64,000 nucleotides of DNA from Nitrogeniibacter mangrovi (GCF_010983895.1 NZ_CP048836.1:2542001-2606000), one strand, 5' to 3'. Counted from the stretch's first letter, positions 21,947-32,167 are shown. The notes: generated from the sequence alone by a model not told the origin. Translations and numbers: made by a program.

Positions 21947-23857
21947 TCAGGCGGCTAGCAGCGGCTGCTTGATCAGTTCGGCACGCGGGACGCCATGGCG
22001 TTCACCCGGCCCGCCGAGCAGTTCCTTCATGTCGAGAATGAGCACGATCTGGCCGTTGGACAGGGTCGTGACCCCGGCCACGCCGTTGGGGCGGAAGTCG
22101 TCGAGCGACTTGATGACCGCATCCTCGCGACCGGCGAAGCTGTCGATGGCGAGAATGAAGCTCTGCTCCGCGGTCTGCATGAGCACCCCGTACTCGGGCT
22201 GGTTTTCCTGCGGCCAGCCGAGCAGATTGGCCAGCGGGAGGATGGGCAGCACTTCGCCGCGCACCACCATGGTGGCACGCCCGCCCACCTCCTGGACCTC
22301 GTCGGCCTCGATCGGCAGGATCTCGCGCACCATGGACAGGGGCACCGCCAGCGGCTGTTCGCCCAGGCGCACCAGCAGCACCGGCAGGATGGCGAGGGTC
22401 AGTGGCAGGCTGATGATGAAACTGGTGCCCTGACCGGCGGAGGACTTGATGTCGATGGCGCCGTTGAGCTTCTGGATGTTGGTGCGCACCACGTCCATGC
22501 CCACGCCGCGCCCCGACACGTCGGAGATCTGGCCGGCGGTGGAGAAGCCGGGCAGGAACACCAGGTTGTAGCTCTGGCGCTCGTCCATGGTGTTGGCTTC
22601 CTCATCGGTGATGAGGCCCTTGGACAGGGCCGAGGCGCGCAGCTTCTCGGCATTCATGCCACGGCCGTCGTCGGCCACCATGATGATGATGTGATCGCCT
22701 TCCTGGCGGGCGCTGAGGCGCAGGACGGATTTGGTCGACTTGCCGTTGGCCTTGCGCTCGTCCTTGCCTTCGACACCGTGATCCACCGCGTTGCGGATCA
22801 GGTGGATGATGGGATCGGACAGATCCTCGATCATGGTCTTGTCGATCTCGGTCTCTTCGCCCTCGAGCACCAGCTCGACGTCCTTGCCCAGGTTGCGGGC
22901 CAGATCGCGGGCGATGCGCGGATACTTCTGGAACAGGCGGCCGATGGGCTGCATGCGGGTCTTCATGACCGCGTTCTGCAGGTCGGAGACGAGCAGGTCG
23001 AGCTGGCTGACGGCCACGTCCAGCGCATGCAGGGTGTCGTTGTCGTTGTCGCCGTTGAGAATCTGGCTGCGCAGGGCGTTGAGCCGGTTCTTGGTCAGGC
23101 CGATCTCGCCGGACAGGTTCAGCACCTGGTCCAGGCGTACGGTGTCGACGCGGATGGAGTTGTCGCGTTGCTTTTCGCCTTCACGACGACCGCTCGGGCC
23201 GGAATAGCCGGGTTTGTCGGTGGCGCGGCGGCCGATCGCAGCCTTGATGATCTGCTCGGGCGGCTCCTTGGGTTGCGCGGGCGGCACGTCGATGAGCTCG
23301 GTCTTGGCAGGACCGGCCGGCGCCGCAGTCGCGCTGCTCGTGGCCGGCACGCCGGTGACCAGCTGATGCAGCTGCCCCCAGTCGGGACCGCCTGTGGCCG
23401 CCGGTGCGGCCGCGGCGGGTGCGTCGGCGGCCGGCGTTTCGGCCGCGGCGCCCTCGGCGTCCAGTTCGCCGGCCAGCGCCAGGCGCAGGTTTTCGATCAG
23501 ATCCGGGTTGGCAGCGGGCGGCTGGGTCCCCTGTTCGAGATAGCCGAACATGTCGCGCACCCCGGCGGTGGCGGAGAGGATGACATCCATGGTCCCCTGC
23601 GACACCACCAGTTCGCCGTTGCGCAGCTTGTCGAACAGGTTCTCGGTCAGATGGCACAGCTCGACCAGATGGGAGGCCGCCAGGAAACCCGCACCCCCCT
23701 TGATCGTGTGGAATCCACGAAAGATCTCGTTGAGCAGGGCGGTATCGTCCGGCGCACGTTCCAGATCGACCAGCTTGTTGTCCACTTCCGACAACAGGTC
23801 GCCGGCCTCGACGAGAAAGTCCTGAAGAAGGTCTTCCATTCCAGCGAAATCACTCAT
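21947..23857 (-). CDS. cheA: Chemotaxis histidine kinase CheA, Pseudomonas F6-like
   Basis: 636-residue CheA. The P1 domain (residues 5-105) has the phosphorylated His50 in GFHTIKGGAGFLAA; then an Ala/Pro-rich linker with little sign of a normal P2. P3 begins SIRVDTVRLDQVLNLSGEIGL, and the P4 kinase has HLIRNAVDHGVE (N box), VADDGRGMN (G1) and VSGRGVGMDVVRTNI (G2). The P5 CheW-like domain is at the C-terminus. The P1 start EDLLQDFLVEAGDLL is like Pseudomonas CheA of the cheYZA (F6) system. It lies immediately downstream of cheY and cheZ, matching that order. Confidence 0.95.
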   Translation of the reverse strand: MSDFAGMEDLLQDFLVEAGDLLSEVDNKLVDLERAPDDTALLNEIFRGFHTIKGGAGFLAASHLVELCHLTENLFDKLRNGELVVSQGTMDVILSATAGVRDMFGYLEQGTQPPAANPDLIENLRLALAGELDAEGAAAETPAADAPAAAAPAATGGPDWGQLHQLVTGVPATSSATAAPAGPAKTELIDVPPAQPKEPPEQIIKAAIGRRATDKPGYSGPSGRREGEKQRDNSIRVDTVRLDQVLNLSGEIGLTKNRLNALRSQILNGDNDNDTLHALDVAVSQLDLLVSDLQNAVMKTRMQPIGRLFQKYPRIARDLARNLGKDVELVLEGEETEIDKTMIEDLSDPIIHLIRNAVDHGVEGKDERKANGKSTKSVLRLSARQEGDHIIIMVADDGRGMNAEKLRASALSKGLITDEEANTMDERQSYNLVFLPGFSTAGQISDVSGRGVGMDVVRTNIQKLNGAIDIKSSAGQGTSFIISLPLTLAILPVLLVRLGEQPLAVPLSMVREILPIEADEVQEVGGRATMVVRGEVLPILPLANLLGWPQENQPEYGVLMQTAEQSFILAIDSFAGREDAVIKSLDDFRPNGVAGVTTLSNGQIVLILDMKELLGGPGERHGVPRAELIKQPLLAA

Positions 23858-23927
23858 TGTTCTCGCTCCGCTTCCCATTCGGTCGTGCTACGACGCGTGC
23901 CGCAAACACGAAAGCCTTGTTCGTTGG

Positions 23928-24824
23928 TCAGAATCCGAGGGACTCGAGCAGGTCGTCCACCTGCTCCTGACTGGTCACCACGTCGTCCCGCCCTTCGGAG
24001 GTCACGACCGGCCCGTTCATGAGCCCCTCATCGCCCTTGCGCTGCGGTTTCTTGTCCTGCGGCGCGGTTTCGATCAGCACGTTGAGCAGTTGCGACTCGA
24101 CCATCTGCGCCATGTCGACGACGCGCTTGATGACCTGCCCGGTCAGATCCTGGAAGTCCTGCGCCATCATGATCTCGGTGAGCTGGGCATTGGTCGCCCG
24201 GCTGTCGTCCACCGCGGCCCCCAGGAAGGTCCGGGTGCGCTCGGCGAGCGACTTGAACTCGTCCTGCGAGAGCTGGTTGGCGAACAGCTTGTCCCACTGC
24301 GCCTTGAGATCGGCAGCGCCATTCTCGATGCGATCCTGCATCGGCTTGGCGATGTCGGTGGCGTTGAGCACGCGGCTGGCCGCCTGCTCGGTCATCTGGG
24401 CGATGTAGGTCAGGCGCTGACGGGCATCCGGCATGACTTCGGCCGCGTCCTGGAGCGCCTGGTCGAAACCCAGTTCGGAGAGCGCATTGTGTACTTTTCG
24501 CGTCATCTGTCCGATTTTCTGATAGACGACGTCACAGCTGTGCTCGGCCATGGCGTCTGGGATCGGCGCGCTCGCCGATGCGAGGGCCGGCTCGGTCACG
24601 GCCACATCGTCAGCTGGCGCCTCGGCGACGGCGCCTGCGGTCTCGAACTCGCTCGCGACCGAATCGAAGAGCGATTGCAGCTCGTCGGAGTCGCCACCGG
24701 CTGTCGGCTTGGCGTCGACGACCTCCAGTTTCGGCTTCTCCGCCGGGGTACCGGCGATGCTGTCGAACAGGGCCTGCAGATCGTCCGAGTCTCCGGTTTC
24801 GTCGAATTTCGTGCGTTTGGTCAT
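23928..24824 (-). CDS. cheZ: Protein phosphatase CheZ
   Basis: Removes phosphate from CheY-P to end the motor-reversal signal. The 298-residue protein has the catalytic helix MAQDFQDLTGQVIKRVVDMA with the Asp-x3-Gln pair (DLTGQ). Its C-terminal CheY-binding helix is QVDDLLESLGF. The N-terminal 80 residues are an acidic extension longer than in E. coli, containing two similar segments, SDDLQALFDSIAG and SDELQSLFDSVAS. It lies between cheY and the F6-like cheA. Confidence 0.95.
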   Translation of the reverse strand: MTKRTKFDETGDSDDLQALFDSIAGTPAEKPKLEVVDAKPTAGGDSDELQSLFDSVASEFETAGAVAEAPADDVAVTEPALASASAPIPDAMAEHSCDVVYQKIGQMTRKVHNALSELGFDQALQDAAEVMPDARQRLTYIAQMTEQAASRVLNATDIAKPMQDRIENGAADLKAQWDKLFANQLSQDEFKSLAERTRTFLGAAVDDSRATNAQLTEIMMAQDFQDLTGQVIKRVVDMAQMVESQLLNVLIETAPQDKKPQRKGDEGLMNGPVVTSEGRDDVVTSQEQVDDLLESLGF

Positions 24825-24851
24825 GGTCGGCCTCCCTTCAGTTCATGGCGT

Positions 24852-25253
24852 TCAGGCGGCCGCCTGCTTTCCCATTTTCTCGAAGATCTTTTCCAGTTTC
24901 TCGGACAGCGTCGCCGCAGTGAAGGGCTTGACGATGTAGCCACTGGCGCCGGCCTGGGCCGCCGCGATGATGTTTTCCTTCTTGGCCTCGGCGGTGATCA
25001 TGAGCACCGGCAGATCCTTGAACTGCGGGGTCTTGCGGATCGTCTGCAGCAGGGTCAGGCCGTCCATGTTGGGCATGTTCCAGTCGGTCACGACGAAGTC
25101 GAAGCCGCCGCTGCCCAGTTTCTGCAGCGCCACGACGCCGTCCTCGGCCTCGTCGACATTCGTGAACCCCAGCTCCTTGAGGAGGTTGCGCACGATCCGC
25201 CGCATGGTGGAAAAGTCATCGACAACGAGAAATTTCATGTTGGGATCTGCCAT
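24852..25253 (-). CDS. cheY: Chemotaxis response regulator CheY
   Basis: 133-residue single-domain receiver. [25 protein letters not shown] carries the acidic pair, [13 protein letters not shown] the phosphorylated Asp, MITAEA the Thr/Ser switch region, and VKPFTAATL the Lys. It is very close to E. coli CheY including the DWNMP box, so it is the likely FliM-binding motor regulator. It is co-transcribed with cheZ and cheA. Confidence 0.95.
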   Translation of the reverse strand: MADPNMKFLVVDDFSTMRRIVRNLLKELGFTNVDEAEDGVVALQKLGSGGFDFVVTDWNMPNMDGLTLLQTIRKTPQFKDLPVLMITAEAKKENIIAAAQAGASGYIVKPFTAATLSEKLEKIFEKMGKQAAA

Positions 25254-25290
25254 AGTTTTCTCCGGTGTAATTCGTTACGCCCGATACCGC

Positions 25291-26268
25291 TCACCGGTTT
25301 CGCAGCAAGAGCGGACGCAAGGTGTCCGCCAGGTTGTCCGCATCGAACTTGGCCACGTAGGCATCGACGCCGACGCGCTTGCCCATGGCCCGGTTGGCTT
25401 CGGACGACAGGGACGAGTGCATGACCACGGGGATGCCCTCGAAGCGGGCGTCGTCCTTGATGTTGCGCGTCAGCACGTAGCCATCCATCTCCGGCATTTC
25501 GGCATCGACAAGGATGAGGTCGACCTCGTCCTTGAGCGGTCGTTCGCAGGCCTGCGCATGCTTGGCCATGCCCTCGAGCCGGGTCCAGGCCTCGAGTCCG
25601 TTCTGCGCGTGCTTGTGGCGCACGTTCAGCTTGTCGAGCACCTCGGCGATCTTCTTGCGCGCCACCGCGGAGTCATCGACGAAGAAGACATTGACGTCGT
25701 GCTCGGTGTTGAGCGGCGAAATGTTGCCGATGACGGCCTCGCCGAAGGTGTTGGCCAGGATCGTCTCGACGTCGAGGATGGACACCAGCGTGCCGTCGCC
25801 CAGTTCGGTGATCGCGGTGATGTAACTGTGCACGCCGGGAGAGACGTTCTCCGGGGTGCGCACCTTGTCCCATTCGACCCGGATGATGCGATCGACCTCA
25901 TCGACCAGAAAGCCCAGGGTGCGTTTGCTGTATTCGGTCACCATCATCGACTGGCCGAGCTCCGCGCCGGGCTTGGCCAGACCGAGCACCTTGGCCAGTT
26001 CGAGCACCGGGATGACGTTGCCGCGCAGGGAGATGAGCCCTTCCACCCCGTTGGGCATGTTCGGCGCCTTGGTGATGAACGGGGTCTTGGAGACTTCACG
26101 CACCTTGAAGACGTTGATGCCGAAGGTCTCGCCGGTGCCCAGGGAGAACAGCAGGATCTCCATGCGGTTCGAGCCGGCCAGCTTGGTCCGGGCGTCGACG
26201 TCGTCGAGCAGGTTCTTCTCCGCCTCCTCGAGCGCGGCGTGCATCTTCTTGGTAGCCAGATCACTCAT
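25291..26268 (-). CDS. cheV: Chemotaxis coupling protein CheV (copy 1)
   Basis: 325 residues. The N-terminal CheW-like domain (about 20-180) has ILLFSLGTGETFGINVFKVREV and LISLRGNVIPVLELAKVLGL. A C-terminal receiver domain (about 190-320) has NVFFVDDSAVARKKI, LILVDAEMPEMDGYVLTRNI and VMHSSLSSEANR. CheV couples receptors to CheA and can be tuned by phosphorylation, acting in adaptation. It is adjacent to a second CheV with the same layout; the two differ throughout, so this is an old duplication. Confidence 0.94.
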   Translation of the reverse strand: MSDLATKKMHAALEEAEKNLLDDVDARTKLAGSNRMEILLFSLGTGETFGINVFKVREVSKTPFITKAPNMPNGVEGLISLRGNVIPVLELAKVLGLAKPGAELGQSMMVTEYSKRTLGFLVDEVDRIIRVEWDKVRTPENVSPGVHSYITAITELGDGTLVSILDVETILANTFGEAVIGNISPLNTEHDVNVFFVDDSAVARKKIAEVLDKLNVRHKHAQNGLEAWTRLEGMAKHAQACERPLKDEVDLILVDAEMPEMDGYVLTRNIKDDARFEGIPVVMHSSLSSEANRAMGKRVGVDAYVAKFDADNLADTLRPLLLRNR

Positions 26269-26288
26269 GTTCGGAATTCCTTCCTGGT

Positions 26289-27254
26289 TCAGGCGGCCGC
26301 CGCGTCCTCGCCGGACGCGAGCAGTCGACGCAGCGTGGTGGACAGGCGCTGGGGTTCGAATTTCGGCACATACTCATCGACCCCCACTGACAGGCCCAGC
26401 TGCTGGTTGGACATGCTCGACAGGGACGAATGCATCAGGACCGGAATGCCTTCGAAACGCGGATCGGACTTGATCCGCTTGGTCAGGATGTAGCCATCCA
26501 TCTCCGGCATCTCGATGTCGGTGAGAATGACGCGCACCAGTTCCTTGACCTTGCGGCCGGTCGATTCGGCCACGCTGGCCATCTTGAGCAGCTCTTCCCA
26601 GGCCATGCGCCCGTTGACCGCGCCGATACCCCGGGCGCCGAGCGCGTCGAGCGTGCGCTGGATCTGGTTGCGCGCCACCGAGGAATCGTCGGCGTACAGC
26701 ACGGTCACATCCGGCTGTTCGAGCGGAACGATGCCCTTGAACAGGTATTCGTCGTCGTAGCCGGAGGTCTCGGAGAGCACCTTCTCCACGTCGAGCATCA
26801 TCACCAGCTCGTTGTTCTTCAGTTCGGTGACCGCGGTGACGAGGCCGCCCATCTTGGCCACCAGCATCTCCGGCGGCACGCGCATCTGCGACCAGTCCAG
26901 GCGCAGGATGGTGTCGACCGCCTCGACCAGGAATCCCTGGGTGTGACCGTTGTATTCGGTCACGATCATGATCTCGCGCTTGGTGTCGGTGCCGATGCCG
27001 GTGTATTTGGCCAGATCCACCACCGGCACCAGGGCGCCGCGCAGACTGACCATGCCCTCGACCGCGGACGGCATCTCCGGCGCCGCGGTGATCGGCGGCG
27101 TGCGCATCACCTCGCGCACCTTGAACACGTTGATGCCAAAGGTCTCCCGCCGGCCGGTCCGTGAATCCGAACCGAGCGAGAACAGCAGGATCTCCAGCTT
27201 GTTGGTCCCCGCCAGGCGGGTCCGGGCATCAATGTTTTTCAGCAAGTCCGACAT
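26289..27254 (-). CDS. cheV: Chemotaxis coupling protein CheV (copy 2)
   Basis: 321 residues with CheW-like domain (EILLFSLGSD, ETFGINVFKVREVMRTPPIT, MVSLRGALVPVVDLAKYTG) and C-terminal receiver (VLYADDSSVARNQI, VILTDIEMPEMDGYILTKRI, LMHSSLSSMSNQQ). Compared with copy 1 it lacks the first 20 residues and has an insert DSRTGRR in the first hairpin. Two CheV proteins beside a single CheW suggest that CheV shares the coupling role. Confidence 0.94.
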   Translation of the reverse strand: MSDLLKNIDARTRLAGTNKLEILLFSLGSDSRTGRRETFGINVFKVREVMRTPPITAAPEMPSAVEGMVSLRGALVPVVDLAKYTGIGTDTKREIMIVTEYNGHTQGFLVEAVDTILRLDWSQMRVPPEMLVAKMGGLVTAVTELKNNELVMMLDVEKVLSETSGYDDEYLFKGIVPLEQPDVTVLYADDSSVARNQIQRTLDALGARGIGAVNGRMAWEELLKMASVAESTGRKVKELVRVILTDIEMPEMDGYILTKRIKSDPRFEGIPVLMHSSLSSMSNQQLGLSVGVDEYVPKFEPQRLSTTLRRLLASGEDAAAA

Positions 27255-27339
27255 GTATTTTCTCCGAGGGCGCGCCCGCTTCGATGGGCACGCTCAGCTC
27301 CGCAATCAAGGCTGTCTACGGCAGGGCTCCGTTCATCCT

Positions 27340-29019
27340 TTAGGCGCGATAGCCAACCCGCAGTCCGCCCCAGTGGCGGCCTTTCACATACACCGGGGAC
27401 GAGACGTCGTGCATGATCTCGCCGGTGTCGCGGCGGTAGGTCTGAATCAGGAACTCCAGTTCGTGCGCGCCGCACTGCTTGCCGACCGGGTCGTCGAAGA
27501 TCCGCTTGCTGCGGTTGCCGACGAAGTCCTTGTCATAGTCGCCGGTCAGCGGCTGGCAGAAGGCGCTGTTGTGCGTCGGGACGTAGCCCCGGGTGTCGCA
27601 GCCGATCGCATAAACGATGCCCGGATCCTCCTTGAGCAACGCCTCCTGGATGACCGGGAAGAGCTCGTCGGTCAGCTTGTCGAAGCGCGTGGAGTATTTC
27701 TGCGGCTTGGTGTTGGGGATCGGCTGGTAGTTGTGATCGAACAGGGCGGCTTCGTCGATGCGGCCGCTGGCGATGGCCTTCTCCAGTGCCTCGCCGATGC
27801 GCTGGGCGCCTCGGGTGGCGACGGTCGGCATGCGTCCGTGGGCCTGCATCGCCGCTTCACCCGCGGCCCCCAGGCGGAACACATTGCTGATCTCGTGGAG
27901 GTTGGCGGCCAGGGACTCGAGACGGCGCGCCTCGGCCTGGGTGCTCGACGCGCCCTCGGTGTTGCGCTCGACCATGTGGATGATCTCGCGCACGTTGGCG
28001 ACCACGCCGTCGGCCTCGCGGCTTTGCTGGTTGATGGAGGTGGCGATGGCGTCGATCTTCTCCATCGTCTCGGTCGCCCCCTGGTTGATCTTCTCGAGCG
28101 CGCCGGCCGCCTGACGGGCCAGTTCGGCACCGGAGCGCGCCTGGTCGGAGCCGGCACGGATCGAACCGATCGCAGTGCGGGTCTCCTCCTGGATCGCTTC
28201 GATCATGGTGCTGATCTCGGTGGTGGCGGTCGAGGTCCGCTCGGCCAGCTTGCGCACCTCGTCGGCCACCACGGCGAAACCACGCCCCTGTTCGCCGGCG
28301 CGGGCCGCCTCGATGGCGGCGTTGAGCGCCAGCAGGTTGGTCTGGTCGGCAATCTCGCGGATCACCTTGACGATGCCGCTGATGGCCTCGGAGCGCTCGC
28401 CGAGGGCGCCGATGACCTGGGCGGACTGTTCCACCGAGCGGGCGATGCGCTCGATCTCCTCGGAGGCCCGGATGACGATCTCGCCGCCTTCCATGGACAG
28501 CTCGCGCGCCTGCTGGGCGTTGCGTGCGGTCTGGCTGGCGTGGTCGGCCACGGCGTTGACGCCGGCGGTCATCTCTTCTATTGCGCGCGCCATGCTCTCC
28601 GAGGCGCTGCGCTGGGTCTGCGAGCCCTCGGCGACCATGTCGGCCTGCGAGGACATCTGATCGGCCGACTCGGCGACCCGGTTGGCGTCGTAGATCACCT
28701 TGCCGATGATGCCCTGGAAGCTCTCGACGAGATCGTTGAAGCGGTCGCCACAACGCCCCACCGGGCCCGTACCCAGCTCGACGCGGTGCGACAGGTCGCC
28801 CTGCTTGTACATCCGCACGAACGCATCGCTGAGCGACTGCAGCGGTTGGGTCACACGTGAGTTGAACAATGCCGCCAGGACGCCAGCGACGATCGCGCCG
28901 ACGATGACATGCCCGACGACAAGGGTCACCGAGAGGCCGGCTCCACCGATGGCGGCGACAGCCACCCCCAATGCAGCGACCGCGGCACACACCAGTGCCC
29001 ACACCAGAGTCATACCCAT
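27340..29019 (-). CDS. Methyl-accepting chemotaxis protein with C-terminal sensor-like domain
   Basis: 559 residues. Two membrane helices within residues 1-55 leave almost no periplasmic loop; then comes a HAMP-like segment ([22 protein letters not shown]). The signalling domain contains [40 protein letters not shown] in segments. Unusually, about 150 residues follow ([15 protein letters not shown] to [17 protein letters not shown]), a Cache/PAS-like domain placed at the C-terminus, so it senses cytoplasmic or membrane-linked signals. The ATG at 29019 is chosen because GGAGG lies eight bases before it; a GTG-started 20-residue extension exists. There is no C-terminal CheR-binding pentapeptide. 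Confidence 0.9.
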   Translation of the reverse strand: MGMTLVWALVCAAVAALGVAVAAIGGAGLSVTLVVGHVIVGAIVAGVLAALFNSRVTQPLQSLSDAFVRMYKQGDLSHRVELGTGPVGRCGDRFNDLVESFQGIIGKVIYDANRVAESADQMSSQADMVAEGSQTQRSASESMARAIEEMTAGVNAVADHASQTARNAQQARELSMEGGEIVIRASEEIERIARSVEQSAQVIGALGERSEAISGIVKVIREIADQTNLLALNAAIEAARAGEQGRGFAVVADEVRKLAERTSTATTEISTMIEAIQEETRTAIGSIRAGSDQARSGAELARQAAGALEKINQGATETMEKIDAIATSINQQSREADGVVANVREIIHMVERNTEGASSTQAEARRLESLAANLHEISNVFRLGAAGEAAMQAHGRMPTVATRGAQRIGEALEKAIASGRIDEAALFDHNYQPIPNTKPQKYSTRFDKLTDELFPVIQEALLKEDPGIVYAIGCDTRGYVPTHNSAFCQPLTGDYDKDFVGNRSKRIFDDPVGKQCGAHELEFLIQTYRRDTGEIMHDVSSPVYVKGRHWGGLRVGYRA

Positions 29020-29257
29020 CTTCGAATCCTCCACCGATTCAGCAAACGAGGTGCGAATTTGTAATAGCTTTCCATGCACCAGTAAGCCGGATTACGGAAC
29101 GGGGGCCGTTTTCTTTAGCGGTTCGTTACCGTGGCATGACACGACGAAAGTTAGATGCGCCGCAGCATCGACGACGGCGCAAAGACGACGAAGGCCGTCG
29201 CTCCGATGAGAAGCGACGGCCTCGATCGCATCCGGCAAGCGGCCTGCGCCGCCCGGT

Positions 29258-29557
29258 TCAGGCGATGGCGAACAGCTTGCTGAAATTGGCGATTTCAAGC
29301 ACCTGACGCACGCTGCCACGCGCATTGACCAGGCGCACCTCACGGCCGGCACTCTTGGCCTTGTCGCGCAGCATCAGCAACATCCCCAGCGCCGAGCTGT
29401 CCAGATACGCCACCTCGGCCAGGTCCACGTCGACCCGTCCTTCCTTCTGCAGCACGCTGTCCACGCCGTCGCGGAATTCGCGGTGGGCATTGAAATCGAA
29501 GCGTCCGCCCAGCTTGAGCACCGTGCCTTCCTGCCCCTTGGTTACCGTCACATCCAT
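29258..29557 (-). CDS. STAS-domain anti-sigma factor antagonist-like protein
   Basis: 99-residue STAS domain: VTVTKGQEGTVLKLGGRFDFNAHREF, VDVDLAEVAYLDSSALGMLL (phosphorylatable Ser region), VRLVNARGSVRQVLEIANFSKLF. Such proteins are switched by a serine kinase/phosphatase pair, as in SpoIIAA or the HsbA systems. AGGAGG before ATG 29557 fixes the start; the longer frame begins inside cheB. No kinase or phosphatase partner is in this window. It is nested between cheB and a receptor gene. Confidence 0.88.
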   Translation of the reverse strand: MDVTVTKGQEGTVLKLGGRFDFNAHREFRDGVDSVLQKEGRVDVDLAEVAYLDSSALGMLLMLRDKAKSAGREVRLVNARGSVRQVLEIANFSKLFAIA

Positions 29558-29583
29558 GTCTGTTCCCTCCTGTTCAGTTAATG

Positions 29584-30651
29584 TCACCGCTGGCCCGAGG
29601 CGCGCAGCGCGCCCCCGTGCGCCAGCGCATTGACGAGACGGCTCGCAATCTCGTCGAGCGGCGCCACTTCCTGCGCTGCCCCGATCCGTGCCGCTTCACG
29701 CGGCATCCCATACACGACGCAGGACGCTTCGTCCTGCGCCACTGTCCAGCTACCAGCCTCACGCATGGCGAGCATGCCCTGCGCGCCATCCTTGCCCATG
29801 CCGGTGAGCAACGCCCCCACCGCGGCCCGCCCGGCCAGGCGGGCGGCACTGTGGAACAGGACATCCACCGAGGGCCGGTGGCGATTGACCGGCTCGGCGC
29901 CGGACAGTTCGCACACGTAGCGGCCGCCCCGCTTCGCCAGCAGCAAATGGGAATGCCCGGGGGCCAGATAGGCATGACCGGGCAGCACCGGCTCGCCATG
30001 TTCGGCCTCCTTCACGCTCAGCGCACACAGGCTGTCGAGGCGCTTGGCGAAGGAGCCGGTGAACATCTCCGGCATGTGCTGCACCATGAGCACCGGTGGA
30101 CACTGCGCCGGCAACCGGGTGAGCACCTGGCGGATGGCCTCGGTGCCGCCCGTGGACGCGCCCAGGCAGATGAGGCGACTGGCGACGACCTGCGGCGGAA
30201 GCGCCCCCAGGGTGTCGCCCGAGGCAGGCGTCGACGGATTCGAACGCCCGATCCGGGCCCGGCAGGCGGTACGGATCTTGTCGCAGATCTCCTTGGCCGA
30301 GGCTTCGAACGCGGCGGTGTTCGACGCGCGCGGCTTGGCGACGAAGTCGACGGCGCCCAGTTCCAGCGCGCGGATGGTGGCCTCGGACCCCAGCGCGGTC
30401 AGCGTCGACACCATGACCACCGGCATGGGCCGCAGGCGCATGACCCGCTCGAGAAAATCGAGCCCATCCATCTTGGGCATCTCGATATCGAGCGTCATCA
30501 CGTCCGGATTGGTTGCCTTGATCATGTCGCGGGCGACGAGCGGATCGGGCGCCAGCCCGACCACGGTCATGTCCGGCTGACTGTCCACCACCGCCTTGAG
30601 CATGGCGCGGATCAATGCAGAATCGTCACAGATGAGCACCTTGATGGTCAT
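29584..30651 (-). CDS. cheB: Chemotaxis protein-glutamate methylesterase CheB
   Basis: 355 residues. The receiver domain (1-125) has [39 protein letters not shown] and AKPRASN. The C-terminal methylesterase has the catalytic Ser in [10 protein letters not shown], His in [17 protein letters not shown] and Asp in [13 protein letters not shown]. It removes methyl groups from, and deamidates, receptor glutamates and is activated by CheA. The ATG at 30651 ([10 protein letters not shown]) is taken; it overlaps the 3' region of cheD by a few bases less than the longer option would. Confidence 0.95.
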   Translation of the reverse strand: MTIKVLICDDSALIRAMLKAVVDSQPDMTVVGLAPDPLVARDMIKATNPDVMTLDIEMPKMDGLDFLERVMRLRPMPVVMVSTLTALGSEATIRALELGAVDFVAKPRASNTAAFEASAKEICDKIRTACRARIGRSNPSTPASGDTLGALPPQVVASRLICLGASTGGTEAIRQVLTRLPAQCPPVLMVQHMPEMFTGSFAKRLDSLCALSVKEAEHGEPVLPGHAYLAPGHSHLLLAKRGGRYVCELSGAEPVNRHRPSVDVLFHSAARLAGRAAVGALLTGMGKDGAQGMLAMREAGSWTVAQDEASCVVYGMPREAARIGAAQEVAPLDEIASRLVNALAHGGALRASGQR

Positions 30652-30661
30652 GAGCCCGGAT

Positions 30662-31282
30662 TCATCCAAACAGTTCGACGTCGCCGGACACCGGCGCAGC
30701 CGAGAGCCGGTCGGCGTATTCGCGTTCGCGCTCGAGCACGGTGTCGTTGCGGGTACGCATCATCTTCTTGAGCATCACCCGCCCTTCGAGCGGGAAGTAG
30801 TACACCTTGCGCGGATAGACATCGAGCAGATCCTCCGCAAGGACGGGAATGCGCTCCTTGGCCAGGTACTCGCGCACGAAGTCCACGTTGCGCTGTCCCA
30901 CATCGCTGCCGGCCAGTGACGCCATGACCCGTCCGCCCCCGAAGATCTTGGCTTCCAGGTCGTCGCGCCGCGCGCCCATCTTGAGCAGGTGGTTGATCAA
31001 CACCTCCATGGCATAGGCACCATATCGGGCCGACGGGGACAAGGCCTCGGATGCACGGTCGGTCTTCGGCAGCATGAAGTGGTTCATGCCCCCGATGCCC
31101 AGACGGCGGTCGCGGATGCAGGCCGACACGCATGAGCCGAGCACGGTGACCAGCACCATCTCCTGACCGGTCACATAGTACTCGCCCGGCAGCACCTTGA
31201 CCGCCTCGCATTCGAAGGTCCGGTCGAAATACTGGTTGGTCGCCAGATGTTCCGCAAAGGCGGGGTCGTTACGCACCGGCAT
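30662..31282 (-). CDS. cheD: Chemoreceptor glutamine deamidase CheD
   Basis: 206 residues. The catalytic Cys is in [12 protein letters not shown] and the His in GGMNHFMLP, with the following IFGGG and GQRNVDF typical of CheD. It deamidates receptor glutamines to methylatable glutamates and may aid dephosphorylation signalling. It starts inside the 3' end of cheR (14-base overlap). The C-terminus reads VSGDVELFG, nearly the same tail as the receptor-like protein at 39702-40907 (SGDIELF). Confidence 0.94.
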   Translation of the reverse strand: MPVRNDPAFAEHLATNQYFDRTFECEAVKVLPGEYYVTGQEMVLVTVLGSCVSACIRDRRLGIGGMNHFMLPKTDRASEALSPSARYGAYAMEVLINHLLKMGARRDDLEAKIFGGGRVMASLAGSDVGQRNVDFVREYLAKERIPVLAEDLLDVYPRKVYYFPLEGRVMLKKMMRTRNDTVLEREREYADRLSAAPVSGDVELFG

Positions 31283-32165
31283 CGCTGCGCTCGTAGACCG
31301 TGCGTCCCAGCGAGCGGAACAGGTCCGACGCATGCAGGAAGCTTTCCGAATGGCCGGCAAACATGAGCCCCTCCTTGCGCAGCAGCGGCACGAAGCGCTT
31401 GAGCACCGCGTACTGGGTGGGCTTGTCGAAGTAGATCATCACGTTGCGGCAGAAGATGAAATCCAGCGGCCCCTGGATGGGATAGCTCGTATCGAGCAAG
31501 TTGATGCGGCGGAAGCGCACGATCTCCTGCAGCTCGGGACGAATCCGCACCTGGCCGGACTGGGTGCCGGCGCCTTTGAGAAAGTACTTGCGCAGGCGCT
31601 CCGGGTCGAGCCGGTCGACCCGGTCGGCACGAAACACGCCGGCCTCGGCCTGGGCGAGCACCTGGGTGTCGATATCGCTGGCAAGGATCTGCACCGGCGG
31701 GCGCAGGGTGTTGAACGCTTCGCATGCGGTCATCGCCAGCGAATACGGTTCTTCCCCGGTGGAGGCGGCGGCGCACCAGATCTTGATCGGGCGCGACAGC
31801 CCTTTCATTGCGCGCAGTTTGTCGGCGAGCAGGTCGAAGTGGTGCGATTCGCGAAAGAAGGAGGTCAGGTTCGTGGTCAGCGAGTTGGTGAAGGTTTCCC
31901 ACTCGTCGTGATCCTGATCGAGCCGCCTCAGGTAGCCGGCGAAGGTCCGCTCGCCACAGGCGCGCAGGCGGCGCGCGAGCCGGCTGTAGACCATGTCCTG
32001 CTTGGCCGGCGAGAGCGAGATCCCGGCGTGCTTGTAGATGAGCTGCCGGATCTTCTCGAAATCGTCGGCGGTGAAGTGGAACTCCCGATCGCCGGCGCCG
32101 GCAGCCGCCGGGGCGCGAGGCGCATCCACGGCCTTGGTGCTTCGATCACGCACGGGGGCGCTCAC
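31269..32165 (-). CDS. cheR: Chemotaxis protein methyltransferase CheR
   Basis: 298 residues; SAM-dependent methylation of receptor glutamates. An N-terminal all-alpha CheR_N domain (FEKIRQLIYKHAGISLSPAKQDMVYSRLARRLR) precedes the SAM-binding domain with WCAAASTGEEPYSLAM, DIDTQVLAQAEAGVF and DFIFCRNVMIYFD. GTG 32165 is preferred over an upstream GTG because GGAGGAG lies about ten bases before it. It begins two bases after the stop of the preceding receptor, whose C-terminal pentapeptide should bind CheR. Confidence 0.95.
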   Translation of the reverse strand: MSAPVRDRSTKAVDAPRAPAAAGAGDREFHFTADDFEKIRQLIYKHAGISLSPAKQDMVYSRLARRLRACGERTFAGYLRRLDQDHDEWETFTNSLTTNLTSFFRESHHFDLLADKLRAMKGLSRPIKIWCAAASTGEEPYSLAMTACEAFNTLRPPVQILASDIDTQVLAQAEAGVFRADRVDRLDPERLRKYFLKGAGTQSGQVRIRPELQEIVRFRRINLLDTSYPIQGPLDFIFCRNVMIYFDKPTQYAVLKRFVPLLRKEGLMFAGHSESFLHASDLFRSLGRTVYERSDAGA

Positions 32166-32167
32166 GA

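Noticed and set aside
29079-29130. Sigma-28 promoter before the receptor gene ending at 27340
   Set aside because: A TAAA is followed at 15 bases by TCCGTAAT, only four of eight matches, so it was not called.
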